From: Pyrocephalus nanus
Lineage: Eukaryota > Chordata > Aves > Passeriformes > Tyrannidae
Direction of reading: 5' to 3'
Assembly: GCA_038380795.1 (NCBI GenBank)
Contig: CM076270.1
Coordinates: 25,622,001-25,686,000 of the forward strand
DNA: 64,000 nucleotides
In this document: positions 1 through 15,900 of the stretch, piece by piece
How the letters are laid out: each line of letters opens with the position of its first letter
Numbering within the stretch: the stretch's first letter is position 1
Position numbers and translations under genes: made by a program
Notes under the pieces: model-generated
Database searches by the model: none
The model's input: the letters and a program-made list of their open reading frames with translations, nothing else
Told to the model about the DNA's origin: nothing

Positions 1-42
1 TACATATTTATTTGCTTATGTATTCATTTGCCCTTCTTTCAG

Positions 43-3000
43 GTTGACTTTTGGCAGCCAGACTCTGTCACTCTGGTAAGGCCAAAAATGCAAGTTGATT
101 TCCGAGTTGGAGCTGAGAATTGCTTTGAGGTTGAAGAACTTATGAAGGAAAGTGGAGTGGAGTATCAGTAAGTTCGTTCTCACTACTATATTTTGAATGG
201 AAGAGAACTAAACACTGGGGAGAATGTGTTTGAGCTTTTCATATTGGTCAATTGATTTTCCTGTCATGAACTTCGGCCCTTCTGTGGATGACTCCACCGA
301 GTTCAGCTTTCCTAAGACAGTTCAAATGGACTGTAATCACTATGTGTTGAAGGGGTGAGGTTAAATGTTGACAGAGGCAATATACAGGAAGCAAAGATGC
401 ACTACCAGAAATTTCCCTGAGGTGAAAGCTCATTGCAGTACAGTGTGGAGAGGACAAGAAAGATTTCCCACTAAAGACAAAATTCAGCAGAAGTCTAGAA
501 AGAGCCAGAAAGCACACCAGATGAGTTTGAATGATACTAAGAGGGAACTTAAGCCAGAAAATGGTGAGCCCCAAGGGCCACCATGAGCAGCTCCCCAGTG
601 AGTTCTCTAAGTTGCAGAACAACAGGCAGAGGGCCAAAAAAACCCAACAGGTGACAAGCAGAAGACAGTTGCTGGGTGAAAGGCCAAGCAAGTGGGGAGA
701 ACAGATTCCCAGGACAGTCTTGGGCTTTCTTAAGTCCCACAGAAGATCCACAGCAAAGATCTCTCCAAAGAGAGAGCTTTTAGTTGTATCTTTACTTAGA
801 AGTAAAAAAGCCGTGAGCTGATCAAATACAACTGCAGCATAAGTGGAGGGAACAGAGCAAACTGGCACATTACGCACCACTGAGAACAGAAACATTGTAG
901 TGAGCAGCACTAATGGAAGAATAAGGAGAATAAGCAGTTACCTGGCCCTGCTTTCCCTGTCACTATGTAAGCATTAACTGAGGAAGGGAAATTGACTTTC
1001 AGATGGAGTGGAGTGGGGTTGTTCTGTCTTCATTTCTCCTTTTACTCCACCTGAGCATTGCAAATTGGCTCTGCCCAGCCTCATTAACAGGCTTTTTTGA
1101 TGTCTAAAGGGTAATTTGTCAGCATCGTGTACTCAGACAGTGAAATTCAGTATTATTTGATCAAATTTTTATTATTTCATTTGGCTGAGTGTAGAGTTTT
1201 TGTCTCTCAGCCCCATTGTTGTTGCTCCTTCATAGGACACCACACAGTTCTCATGAAACATAACTATTATGATCTACTAAATCCGAAGGTAACCCATCCA
1301 AAATGTACTGGCCTCATGTTAACCATGACTAATTTGGATGCTGCTGTGAGAACAGAATCTAAAACCACTCTGGAATAAATAATTTTCAATAATGCCACAG
1401 TGCACATACAGCACAGAAATCCAATTTTAGTGGAATTTCCTCTGTAGCAATGGAGGAGTTACTCTACATGTGTTAGCTTTCCTATAATATTAATGAACTC
1501 CCTCAGGTCCAAGACAAATCTTTTGATTGCAACAAAGGCCACAAGGGTCTGGAAGCTGACCCTGAAAAACTTGAGTGGGTTGTCCTTGTGACAACCCAAG
1601 ATGTTATAATTCTTTTGAAGTGCAGCTGCAGTGCCGTGACATGTCAATGTAGTCATTTGCACTGTTTGTTCTGAAGGCTGGTGATGCCTCACAAACTGGC
1701 CTCTTGGTCTTCTATCCAAGCCACAAATCATCAGGTACATATCCTGGATGAGCAAGATTCGTAAATGTGTTAAGATAGGCACTGGAAAAACAAGAGGACT
1801 TTGTTTTTTGATGGCCAAGGCTGAAATATAAGCAAAAGGTTCTCAAGAGTATGCTCAGTGATGAGCTGTGCCTTTGTGTCAGCCCCAGGGAAAGGTGAAC
1901 AGGAGAGATCCAAACAATCCAGACATGATGCTGGGATTTTCTTGCCATTGTGTGTTCAACTTTAGTAGCCCACCTCACACTCAATAAAGTAGCTTAGAGG
2001 ATGGACAATGCCCCTGCAATAGAGCAGTCAAACCACATCTAAACTTGGGAAGCTAGGTTTGACAGAGAATTTCATCAAGCAAAACATGGGTTTCTGCTTG
2101 GTATTGAAACATTGCTGCAGTCTAACTCCCCTCCACCAAAGGTTCAAGAGAGAGCCCTTTTCCTATTGAGGCAGAGGCATCTGGCAACATGAGACCAGCC
2201 CAGAGCTCATTTTCTAGACAAACTCTATCTTAGCATTGCCATTTTTCTTAAATCAAACTGTTGCCACCCTGGAGGTTTGCTAGTATGGGAGTAAGCAGGC
2301 AGGTGTTAACTGGAAGAAGCCCATTGCTCCCTGACCATTCTGGTGGCAAGGTTGAGGCAGGAAGTAGGTTGAAACCTAATGTATCTTACTTTCAACCTGC
2401 TCACCTTTCACTTCACAATCCACATGGCCTTAATTCCACGAACACCTTTAAATGTCTTACTTTCCTGCTAGATTACAGTATGTTTCTCTTTACACTTTTC
2501 ATGGTGCCTTATTGCAGAGTTCTGATTGACAACCTGCAGGCTGCGCTGGACACCCAGTTTGACAGCCAAGCTCGTGCTGCCGGCCACAGCTATGAAAAGT
2601 ACAACAACTGGGACACGGTACAGTCTAGAATTTTATCTCATTGTCAGCTTGGTACCTTGGCCTCTGTAGTCAAAGTGGCTTTCATGTGCTTCTGCCTTCT
2701 TCCCGTTTCCTCTTCTGGTCCATCTGTTGGCATGATAATGCCTCCAAACTCTCCTTCCTCTTCTCCTTTATTGCTCATTACTGAGCTAGTTTGTGTAACC
2801 CATCCTCCTACACTTATTTCCTCTGTTTCTGCTCCTAGTGCTGCAAGGAGACTCTGGCAGAAATCCAATGACCAGGCTGAGATGCTTCATGACTAATTTC
2901 TTCTTTCCTTTTTGCTGCTTCTCTCATCTCCTCTGCCAAACAACTTGATTCCATTCCCTGCCCCAATTCTAGGCCTTCATCTCACAGCGTAAGTTCTCCC

Positions 3001-3931
3001 CTGCTTCCTCCTTTTTTTCACAGCCATGCTCATTTTTCCTGACATATAATCCTGGCCATGTCACTTTTCACATCTTTGCAGTGGGTCCTAGGAAATCTAC
3101 AAACTCTGTTAAGTATTAGGCCACATTAGGTACTCAGAAGGACTGTCCTAGCTTAAAGTCTGTAAATTAATTAGTCTGGACTTAAGGAACAGACACTCAA
3201 TAAATTTAACCTCCTTATTGCATAGATAGCTGCTTGGACTGCTGATATTTCTGCTCAGAACCCAGACCTTGTCTCTCGTAGTGTAATTGGGGAAACATAT
3301 GAAGGACGGCCAATGTACCTTCTCAAAGTAAGTGCTTTGATTTCTTCATGCCAGACTTTTCCCTTATTAACCTCTGCAAGTTTATGATGTCTATTAAAAC
3401 ACCAATGATGCTAACATAATACTAGATATTTTGCAGAAAATCTAATATATTTTGTTTACTACTATTATGATTTTTTTTTAAGGCACATAATAAATTATTA
3501 GAAGTTCAGGCTTATAAATCAATCACACTCCTGAGAGCTATTTGAATGATCATCTACCTTTATGTTCTCTCCATCTATTGTTTGTAAAACCATTTACTCT
3601 AAAAGGATCTAGAAATATCAGACTCTAGCAATAGGAAACACATTTGTTTGTATCTTCATCATAATTTTGAGCTGGCTTTAACTGGGGTAGAGTTATCTTT
3701 CTTCTCAGTAGCTAGTATGGGGCTGTTTTGGATTTCTGCTGATTTGGAAACAGCATTGATAGTTCAGAGATGTTTAGTTATCACTGAGCAGTGATTACAC
3801 AGAGCCAAGGCCTTTTCTGCCTCTCACACCACCAGTGAAGGGGCTGGGGGTGCACAAGATCTGGCAGGGGACACAACTAGGACAGGTGGCCCCAAATGAC
3901 CCAAGAGACATCCCAGATCATATGGCTATGA

Positions 3932-3972
<41 letters not shown>

Positions 3973-6900
3973 TTACTTCCATTATTAAACTGTTCTTATC
4001 TCAGCCCACAAGTTTTCTCTGAGTGGTGCTTATTAGTCAGCTGGGGTTAAACCACATTTTTTTTCATAACATTTATGAATTAGTAAGACAATTACTTAAA
4101 TAAAGGTGAAAGGATAAAGAGTGCTTGCCCAAAAATTAATAAGCATGTACAATAACATATCATTCAAACAGATAAGATCAACTTTTAGAAACACTACAGG
4201 AAATAAATTACAGTGCAGAATAATCAAATAATCTGGGGGAAGGTTATCTCCATTAATAAAAATGAAATTATTAAGAGTATTGTTTTAGCTTGAATATCAT
4301 GGTCAGCTACAGCTGGGAGCAGCAAGCTGACTGACTTGTTCAGCATACAATTTATTTTGCTCAAGCCTCAGGCTTTTTTGGTTTTGTTTTGTTTTTTTTT
4401 TTTCCTAGGTGGGAAAAAGTGGTCCAAATAAGAAAGCCATCTTCATGGATTGTGGTTTTCATGCAAGAGAGTGGATCAGCCCTGCTTTCTGCCAGTGGTT
4501 TGTGAAAGAGGTCAGTAAGCATAATGATGAAAAAGTATTTTACAAAATGTAACTGTTTAAGATAATCTTATGTGAGCAGCAAGAGCTGAGGCCACTGCAG
4601 ATTGCCTTTTTACCTCCAAATACCTGTGTGCACATCCCTTCTCTGACCTCAGATGGTTAAGGTGTAACTACTTAAACCCAATCTTAGTGCTTTAATCTGT
4701 AATCTTTCACCAGTGTAAGACAACCTGAAACATGTAAGAGGTTGTCGTGGTTTTGCTAACTACTACAAGGGTTACTCACACAGTTTGTAAATTCTTTTTT
4801 GCATCTATAGCCAGGGAAAGGTGAGAGAAAAGCAAACAAGTCTACTAACACTACAAAAATACTCACGTTGTGTACACAGTCATGAAAGAAATAAGGAAAT
4901 TCAAGGGCACATCAGAGGGCATCTGAAGGCACTTCAGAACAGCTGATTTCCTACAGTATCTGGTGCTGTATTCCTCACAACCAGCTTTACTCAGTAAGGA
5001 GAGAGGGTGGAAATCTACCCTCAGCTCAGCACAGGGTGCACTGAGGAAATGTACCCAAGAGAGGAAGAAGAGTGTATACAAAGCTCCCTAAACTCCAGGA
5101 AGAGGGAAATGCATATACATCCCTTTGAGCTGCCACTTCAAGTTGTGCAGAATGGTTTCTAAAATATGAAACCATACTCAGGAAAGTGCTGCACAGGTAA
5201 AATTATCTTCACTTCAGTCTGGGATACTAGATACTTCAGGCCTTGAATTAAAAAATGTTATCTCCTTTATCTTTTCATTCTCCTCACCACTAATATAAAG
5301 CAGGTGTGAGTTATATGCTACACACTTGTCTTCACAGAGAAGAGGTATATTATGCCTCAGCTGGGGGAGATCAATCAATTTAGAAGGACAACTTACTGAT
5401 TCAGTCTCAAATTTTGAAAGAATTTCTGCTTGAAGATTAAAGCAAACAAACATGCAAACACAAACCAGAAGCAGCAGCTGGAATTTAAAACCCAAGTGAA
5501 GGAAAGCCAAACTACATGAGTGAGCCATGCTGGCAGAGGCATTGGTGGCCAGTACTATCTCAGTGTTATCAGACAGGCATGCGGTTTGTGTAGGGAGCAG
5601 TGGAAATTGAAAGTGACATTTCAGCGGAGTCAATGAGAATTTGATTTCATTAGAGCCTAATAAGGCTGCAGACAGTATGTGCTAGCATTTCTCTCTCAGC
5701 AATTCACGTCACTGCAGCTGTCATTTTCACTGTCTGGTCACTTAATTCATGGGTGTACCTGACACCAGCAGCAGCTGTGCTCAGTGGGCCCAAGTGTGGA
5801 TAGGCAGAAGTGCTTTAAAAGCCCTGAGCATCAGCAGCGGTTCACTTGGGATTGCTTCTAGACATAAGAGATTTAAAAAACAAAGAGAAAAACATGAGCA
5901 AGGTGGATTGTTATATGTATCTCGAAAACCTCCCACCCAAATAACAAAACAAACCAAAAAAAGCATAAAATAAAACACAGGAAAAGCAATTTCAAGTGAT
6001 CTGAAACTACTTTTTTAGATTCTACATCCCACCCTCCCACTTGCTAGTTACAGGACAAAAAATGCCTTTCTCCACTGAATAGCTCCCCGTGTCGTCCTTC
6101 ATGTCTGTGTAAACGGAACACACTTTGAGCAAATTTCTATGATGACTGTATGCACCATCAATAAATCTGTGAACAAGCATACAGAGTGCCAGACCATGAA
6201 CAGTCAGGATATACAGGTTTTATGGCAAGAGTTCTTGTGTTTGGTATTCAGTGTATGTGTTTGGAAAAGTCCAGAGAAAAATCTGCCTCCCTATGAACAT
6301 ATGCATCCATGGCATTATGACTGGAAGTGTCTTAGGATGTTATTTGGAAATATTCTCTGGAGTTCTGATTGCTGATGAAATTTCTCTGCACAACAGATAT
6401 AAAAAACAGTAATAATGATTTTTCCTTCTGACATAAATTCAACTCAAACCTTTAAGGTGACAGGATGCAGGGATAATATATTGACAGGAACTTTGCTTTA
6501 TCTGTAATCAAGAAGCTAGTAGATGGAAATCTCTTTCCAGTGATTTATTATCCTGTTCAATTTCAAAATTGCTTCACCGTATAATCTATCTACCAGTATG
6601 AGATGACTTTCTAACAACAGTTTGGTTTGAGTAGGTGTAAATCCTCTGAGTACATGTAGTAACACAGAGGTGCCACCTCACATGCTGGAGTGACCTGGAT
6701 GACTTTGCCTACATTCATTAATTCCTGATCCAGATCTCGGCCTTTATATATAAAGAGGAGATACAGATTTATGAAGACATCATCAGCGTTTTCTACTTTT
6801 TTCCAAGTAGGCTGTTGAGACCTATGGAAAAGACACTGTCATGACCACACTTCTGGACAAGTTGGACTTGTATGTTTTGCCTGTTGTTAACATTGATGGC

Positions 6901-9900
6901 TACGTTTACACTTGGATGAATGTAAGTACGTTCTTTTTTTTTTTTTTTTTTTTTGCAGTGTTGTTGGAAAATCAACTGTTAGAACTTACTCTTAGTTTTC
7001 ATCTATTATTCTATTTCAGGACCGTATGTGGAGAAAGACTCGCTCTAAAAATGCCAACAGCAATTGCTATGGTACAGATCCCAACAGGAATTTTAATGCT
7101 GGCTGGTGCAGTAAGTATCTTCTAACAAGAGCTGCAAGAGTTCATACTGAAGTGCAACAGCCAATATATTTAATTATGGGTTTCCCCTACCTGATGGTTG
7201 GTCCAGCTCCAGCTTGTGTGAAGACCACCAGTGTAGCATTGTGGAGTAGCTTGTGTTCAATTTTTGGAGCAGTTTTGGGCAGAAAAAAACAGAAGACTTT
7301 GGCTACTAGCATCATCAGTATGGCTTCTTCTATAAACATACCTACACACACACATGCATATACACACATATATACTTACACACATGTATACATATACATA
7401 CATGTACACACATGCACACATTGCTATGAGTTCAGAACAGAAACCAGAAGAGCTTTCTTTCATGGAGAGGGGTCTCTTCTGAGTGGTTTCCACTTGTCTG
7501 TTTCTTGAAAGTGCCTTAGAAATGGAGGAGATACACAAGGAGAGGACTGTTAAGTACTGAAGGAAATCAGTATCCCAAATCACTTCCATAGTATAGGGCT
7601 TTACATCAGTACTCATGCTCTTCCAACTATGCATACTCTACAGGGCATATTTATTGAATGCTATGACATGTTTTCCAGTGCCTTAACTATCCCATGAAAT
7701 ATTCCCTCCTCTGATAAGACACATGTGTTAGATGGATTTCCAAGGCTTATCTACTAAAGTGGTGTAACATGACTCTTCTAACAAGCAACTTGTTCATTAA
7801 ATACTCATTAAAGTCACCTTTCTTCTCAGCTACTGGGGCCTCAAAAAATCCTTGTTCTGCCACTTACTGTGGCTCTGCACCTGAGTCTGAAAAGGAGACC
7901 AAGGCTTTGGCTGATTTTATTCGTGAACATCTTTCTACAATCAAGGCATACTTGACGATTCACTCCTATTCCCAGCTGCTACTGTTTCCTTACTCATATA
8001 CTTACACACTGCCATCAGATTACCAGGAACTGGTAAGTCTCTTTGTCATTTTGACTTAATGAAAAGCATAAGTAAAAATCATCACTTGCTATTTGAGGTC
8101 CATTTAACTTCAAGCACTTTCTTTAATATCTGGAAAGAATCTGTACTGCCAGTTTTTGAAAATGTTTTAGTCTTTCTCAGCAAGAACAAGGGAAACCATG
8201 ATGGCACAGGATAAATTTAAGGGCCTTATTTAATTTTCCACAAGGTCACTTTTGTCTTTCAGTCACGCTATACAGAAATCCACTCTGCTATGCAGCTCTG
8301 CTTCTTCCTGACTCCAGGGGTTGCTGTGTATGTAGCTTTAATATATAGAAACATTATGCCCCGTAAGCCAAGGTAACAGCTTGATAGACTGTAATAACTA
8401 TGAAATGGAACAACTGTTACCATCAACAGCAGGCAAGGATCTCTGTCTTCCTGCTGAACCTGAGCTCTCACTGAAGTAAAATGCTTAAACTGTTGGTACA
8501 GGTTCAGGACAATGAGGCAGCTGTTGTCAAAAATATAACTGAAAACAGTTAGATACAAAACAGATAATATGTTTTAGTTCTGAGGCCTTTTTCAAGAGGC
8601 CTGGATTTAGACACACATTTTATTTGGAAGAAGAGAGTATGAATGTAATTTTTTTAAAGGGCAATGCCTCTTTAACTGATTCTAGAGAAAGGTCACAGCC
8701 AAATGCCATTTAAGTAAGATAACAAAAGTCTGGAATATAAATTTTCTTTATCCTCAAAAACAGATAGAGGGGCTAGAACTATCAAATGTGTATAAAAGCT
8801 GTAAACATTTTATAGGCCAAGAATAAACATTCATGAATAAGTGAATTATTTCACTTCTCTGGCATATTAGCAATTAGAAGCTGTTGGCAGGGAAAACAAC
8901 ACAGCAAGACAAAACAAACACATTTTGATTCCCCCTCTTTCCAGGATGATGCCAAAAGTCCAAGGCAACAACACTGTGTGTTGCTCTGCTGTGCAGGTTT
9001 GACAGATTTATGACTGCTCCCAAATAGATGTCTTGATTCTGAAGCACAAATAAAAACTGGGGCCAAGAGTGAAGTTTCTTGTTAGATTTTTTACAGCCTA
9101 AAAGAGAACACCAAGATTTTGTTTTCTTAATTTATATTCCAGGAATTTTGTAATCGGATTTATTCCAGGAAATTATAGTAATTTCTTGTCTTCAGTTTTT
9201 ACAAAAGCTTCATATTTCACACACTGCAGTTTAGTCTCAAGTAATAAAACAGAACTAAACCCTGCTTTGTCGTCAAGATCACAAAGTTCCCATTTGTTAA
9301 AAATTTGTATGACATCCCAATTGTTGAATCAAGAGCAAATGTGATAAAACATAACTAAAAGTACAGTGCGTTTCTCACAGTACTACATGGAAAAAGTTTA
9401 CACTGGAAGCTCATTACTAAAACAATCCTTACCAATAAGAAAGAACCTGTGTGTTTTGCTACGTTTTAACATTCTTTTATTAAATTAAAATTGTATATTA
9501 CAGTGTTCTAGTCTAATACACAGTAAAATTTAATGAATCCCCCATATCGAAGTGCTATAATTTTTATGATTTAAAACTTCCCTTTTCTGCCATAGAAGAT
9601 AATTCTGCTATTATCATAGAGCATAAAAAATAAATAGCTCAGGAATGCAGGCCATATATTCCTCTTCAACCATTTGATTTTGCTTTGTATATTAGTCTTT
9701 CCAACACCCCTTTATCCTATATTTTAAATTGGTTACATTGATCCCAGAGGGAGCTCCATTATTTTCCACTACAAAGCAACCACAAATCTCACCACTATGA
9801 CAAGGTGACCTTATGACTGTTTTTCACATCTTCATTAAGGGAAATTATTTCCCCTACCTGTGAAAGACAGCAGGATCCTAGAGGTGTTTAACTTGTGCAG

Positions 9901-12900
9901 TATCCGATTTTAAGAAGGAAAGACTTCTTGCCAAAAGTCCTTTTGGAGAATGAGATCAGAGTATCACCCAATCAGCACAGCCTGTAGTTGGGATAATTAA
10001 ACAGAAAGGGCCTTATGCACTCCAACGTCAGTGAATTAAATAGAAAAGCTGACTTCCACAGGCTCTGGGTCAGGTTCAAAAGTGCAGCTTTTCAGGTTAG
10101 TTCAAATAACTAAGACACATTCATTTAAGCTGTGACTAAAGAAAATTTAAAATTTTCAGTCAAGCATTGTACTCGCTTAAGGTGAGACAGCTCCAAAAAG
10201 AGGTATTATTTTATATGTAAATTGCTGTGTTTCATGTCTAGAAGTCCTGTTTAGATTTAGAATTTAGAGAAATGCTGAAGAATGAGAATCTTAACTTTTA
10301 AAAGATATTGTTTGGGCAAATAAAATAATCATAAATCATTTTGTAAATGAAGAAGCAAAATTTATAGTGCCATTATCTTATCTTAGATGTTATTTTTACT
10401 CTGATAGAGCTAATAAATTAAAGGAAATATCATTGCAAGTTCTTATCTCTTTCAGTGATCAACTGGACATGTGTCTAATCAAAACCTCGCATGTCTGCTT
10501 ATCAGTAACAACATTTTGTTCCATTATATTTAATTAAAGGTAGCATAATACCAAGGGGTTTATGTTGCATTTCAGTGCCTGAGATATAGAAGGGTGCAAA
10601 AATTGAGTAATTTGAGATTGATGACACTAAGTCTGAAGAAGAGAAAGATGCAGAGAATGCCTGTACCTTCCTGTCCTGCAGGGGTACTGAACAGGATGTC
10701 CTCGGGGCTCAAAGGACGTTTTCTGTTCACAGCCTCAAGAAGCCACCAGAAGGCTTAAAACTGTTTTGATTTCTCAGGTAGAACAGAACAGGGCACTCAG
10801 AGAACCCCTTTGTGCTCCACTGCATTGCTACAGCAAATCACAACACCTTGGAGTTACTACAGCTTACTGAGAGTCCAGTATTAGAACTACCCTTCAACCA
10901 TGCCAGGCCTGGAGTGCAAAATGTGATGAAAGTCATGTATGCACCTTCCTTCCCATGACTCCCTACTCTTATCCTTAGATGCAAGAGGATCTCTGAGGTT
11001 CTCAATCCCACAGCTCACGAGGATTTTCCCAACACTTTCCTCCCTTTATTCAGGGTTGTTTTTTTTATCCCCTCAATCCTGGTGTTGCACAAAACTTTCA
11101 CTGTTATCCAAACAATACTTTAACAACAAAAATAAAAACACCCAAGACAGGAAAAATCTAGGTCAGGAATTTCTCAGAAGTTACACAATATTCTTGTGAT
11201 GACACCCTGAAAGAAATATGCCCTCCTTTTGGTGAATCACATTTTGTCTGCTTCATAATCCTCTTGGCTCATTCGTTACCATACCCTGGAATATTACCCT
11301 GAACACTTGAATCCCTCTCCTAGAGAAAAGAGAAGCATTAGCTTTTCACAATTAAAAAACATGCTTGGCAAAAGCAGTACCTCTCCACACTCCAAAAAGA
11401 TTATTTTCATCTTTATTTTGCTATTCACATTTTTGTCCTCTTGCAATAAAGAACTCTGCATTTAATCACACTTCTCATAAACAGTTTAGCCATATTTTTT
11501 CATCAGTTCATGTTCTGGCCTTAGCTTCCCATTAGGTGCTCTCCTCATTTTCAGACAAATCTAGCTTTATCAATTTGTGTTTGAATTGGCTCTGAACTAT
11601 GGTTTGAGAGAGCAGAGGAACGTGCATCATGCCCTCCCTTCCTTTTCGGGTTCAATTCCATCTCTCAGTTTAACAAACTCAGCATTAGACACATGTGTGC
11701 AGCCAGCTCATACTCACTGTCGGATTAATGTATGTGTGTTGTTTCACAGGCTGCAGAATATTACATTCACTTACAACCCAAGATAATTTCAGTTTTTATT
11801 ACCTGAATGCATACTGACCCCATTGTTTGCTGTTTCAACTCACCAAATTTCACCTTCCATATTGGGTTGGTCTAGCATCTAATTTCCTCTTAAGTGCTTA
11901 AAATAGGATGTATTAGAAAGTGAAGATACGCCCAGTCTGTGCAGCCTGCAAGAGTGAATTTCAAACATATTGCATGACATTGCAAATATCAGTCAGACTA
12001 TTTAACCTAATGCCTGGTTGTGAAGTCCTGAATATGGTTAAGATATATGAAGACCTGTGGGTAAGAATTTTTGAATAGCAAAAATCCTACCACCTAAGAG
12101 ACTCAGACATGCCAATGAGGAGTTGCAACCTCTGCTGCTGTTGTATCTGCGTTAATGCACAGACTGTATTACTGTGATTGTTACACATAAATGTTGTTAA
12201 AGTAAACTGGGAAGCAAATAAACAGGAAAATGGGCAGCAAAGCAATATTTGAAATTGGCTTCACAGCTCCTCTATCGAGTTTGCCACAATAGAACTGTTC
12301 TGTACTGGCAGTTTTACAATTGTGAAAAGGATGTTTCTAGTAGCAGCCTCTTCCAGGTGAAGTCCATGTGTGAATCTGGCTGACAGACAAGAGTCTCCAA
12401 TAATGTATGTAGGGCACATGCACCTTAACTCGATCCCACTGGAAACCCTCTCACCAGGGACTGATGTCTTAAACACTCTAAGAGACTGTAACAGAGAAAC
12501 AGGCTTTTAAACTAAAAAGTTTAATCCTACTGAAGTCCTCACTCGCTGGATTCCCTGGGCTCTTGGAGCACATGCTTAACCAGGAGCAACAACAGAATAG
12601 TGAACTAAATAATTCATCATAGTGGACTTTTGAGGAGGGAGTCTTTTCACTGGCAAAACAAGAAGCCTCAGACATTTAGATTCTCTTGGCTAAAGTTCAC
12701 TTTGCAAATACCACATTTTCAGACTTTCATTACAAAGGAAGTTGAGGGTCACTTTACTTAACAAGTAAAGCACACAAGATCAAGGTGAAGTGAAATACAG
12801 TTTTCCACTTCAGGAAAATCAATTTGCAATCCAGTGAGGGAAGAGAGCAAGAGGCCTCGTCAAGCAGTGAAAAGGCTTCTCCAGACCACTGTCAGATAGT

Positions 12901-15900
12901 GAGGGCAAAAGGAGTTGTTCACATAGCAGCTGCATAATCAGCATCCCTGGAGTGTTTCTAAATGGCCACAGTTTGCTGGCAAACCCAGCCTGATGATACA
13001 AGAACAAAATGAGGGTGATGCTCCCATAAAAATTACCTATTAACACACAGAAGATGCTTAGCCTGATAATTTATCTTGCTAGTTCAAAGCTCCAGATGTT
13101 GTGAGAAAGAGAGGCCAGTACCATACCTTTCATTAAAAGCTAATAACTGTAAAAATACATTTAAAGGTTGTTAATTAGCTAAGATAATGGCAACTAAGAA
13201 CATAACTCTGCAGTCTCACTGGCCCACGCACTCTGTACACAATATCAAGCAAAATATTAGTAATTGCTGTGTAAACACAGATGGATGATGAGGGAATAAT
13301 GCCTTCTGCTGAAATGACCAGCCCTGCGAGCTCAGCTGTGAGTCAGAAGCTGAAAAGCCATTTCTGCTCCCAGTTACAAGGTATTACTCTGGAGTTATAT
13401 CTTGGACTTCAGGGCGCCACTCGTTTCTCTGCTACTATAATTGTCAGCATAATGTTCCTTGCAAGAGAGGGATTCTTAATGGTATAAAACCCCAGACAAA
13501 CCACAACAATTCAGTTAAGCCCACTGTGACAAGAGATGTAGAAAATCACTGAACAGCAAAGCATATCCTCAGAGGTAAAAAAGAAAACAGTGTTTCTCCC
13601 TACAGGTGTATTCTAAATAATTTTTAGGCTTGAAAACCCAAACCACTTTTCAACCTTTTGGAAAATGTTGGGCTTTATTTATATACCCCTGCATAAATCT
13701 TCAGGCTATTTCGTTTTTATGGATTGCTTTGAGTAATTGAGCTATTTTGAAAAAAAAAAACCACCACATTTTTCTCATATTTTGTATTTATACTCACAAG
13801 TATTTACTTAATATTTATTATTCCTGCTGTTGTTTGTTAATTTTTATTATTATTATTAAGAGGTGGCATTCTTCCTATATAGTTGAAATTTATTTTTCTA
13901 CCTTTAGGTTTTTGACTGTAAATCTATTAGCAAGGCAAATGGTAGATTCACTTAAAGGAAAAAAGGAATATATCAAAACTTTGGATAAAGCTTCATTTCA
14001 TGATGAAGTCATAAATGCTCAGTCATGTTTTTCATTTAGAGAGGGTAACTTAAAATACGATCTCCATCTCCAACCTGGAGAGCTTGAAGAGGTTGTTTTT
14101 CGGGATTCTAAGCTCTTAACAGCTGGAAATCTCAACTGCTCTTTCTACAAATCTCTCTTTTTACAACTTCCTGGCCAATAATGAAAAAATCCCTCAGGTA
14201 AAAAGATTTCCTGAGATATTTTTTTCTGGTATCCATTCTGATATGATTTAAGGCCATCATTTGACTGCTGAGTGAAAGGAATGCCCTGGGTGAAACAGCC
14301 CCAAAGAGCAGCTCTGCTGTTCTATTGTCCCTATCATGAGGTTTACTAGAGAGACAACAAATACCAATTACCAGCAGGTCTGTAGGTAGTATCAGACTGT
14401 CTTTCAAAATTTTATTTCCACTTTCCATATATTTGAAAAGAGGAAGAATCAATTTACTTTAAAAATTCATTTGCTTTTGAGAGAAGATTTGACCCAATCT
14501 CAGCTGCTGATTAAATGTGTATATTACAAACAACAGATGGCTGAAGAAAACATGGTATCACTAGCAGATAGGAGTCTCCAACCTCTACAGTTCCCTGAAC
14601 ATGTGTTAAAAATTATTATGGATTTTAGAAAATTTAACTTGTGGAGGGATTTAAAAAAACCCAACCAAACAACAACAACAAAAAAACAACACTGGAGAGA
14701 GCTCAGCTACTCCAATTCCTCTGAATTCAAGATTGTGAAATGCAGAGCACCAACATTCTTCCTACAATTGCTTGTGTTTGTGCAATTGAGAGGCCAGAAA
14801 CCAAACCTCACATTCAGGTACAGCCAGTGTTACAGGTGGAAGGACAAGCTTCAAGTACACTTTGGTCTGCCTTGTTTAAATATACTTCATGTACTAAATG
14901 ACCACAAATTCCAACAGCAAATTCCCATAATTCTAGAATTTTCAAAACCAAACATTTGGAAATGGGGAAACACTTGCAATTCTACAAAAACACATTTTGA
15001 TGCGGCTTTGTAGAAGCCGAGAAAGTTCTTTCAGTTAATTTAGATTTTCTAAACACATTGTCAAATATGCCTTTTTGAGTAATTCACAGGAACACTTGAA
15101 GCATAAGGATGAACACAGAAAATTTTACAATATATCTTCCACTGGGAAGTAAGCCAGAGTATAACCTACAGAGAAGGAAAGGGCTTGAGAAAATTCCTGG
15201 AATAGTAAGCCATTCAGCTGTAAGCTATAAAGAAAGATATAGCAACCCATTGCTTATTCTTATACTGAACATCTATCTGCTTTCAAAAATCGTTCATATT
15301 TATCATCTGTTAGTAATAGTTTTCATGTTTTATTACCAACATGCTGTATAATGAAGAATTGGAAAAGCCACATATTCCAAAGAAAAGTCTGTAATTTTCT
15401 TAATGCATACATACAAAGCTTCATAGTACTATTGATGGGCCTGATCCAACCCTCACTGAAATCAGTGGGAGTTGAATGAGCCCCTCTGAGCACAGGAAAT
15501 GAACTGAAATTAATGAGACTACATATGGTTCCAGGGTAATTTATGCCTTTTCTGATTGTTAATATTTATAAGACTTTAATCTGCTTCCTCTTGTGTCACT
15601 GTTCAACTTCCCTGACTGAGTCGACTCTACTCTGAATTTATAGTGGCATGAACAGAAGGAAAAGAAAGGCTATTGTATGTTCACAATTTATTGTACCAAG
15701 TTATGACTATTCTTTAAGATTCTCTTATCTCTAAATAAGATTCCTTATTTAGTTTTAACCTTGCAGAAGTTTCTTCTACATCTAGAAAATGCTGTTACCT
15801 ATTGTCCCCTTACCTGTACAAACTCTACTGGACTGTACAGCAGCTGCACAGCACTAGAGTAATAAACACACAGCCTGGACCACACTCCATTAAAGCTTGG

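Noticed and set aside
248..910. 220-codon - strand open frame in the first visible CPB1 intron
   Set aside because: Hydrophobic, cysteine-rich composition without any recognised domain; lies wholly within an intron and overlaps + strand frames. No splice or promoter support.
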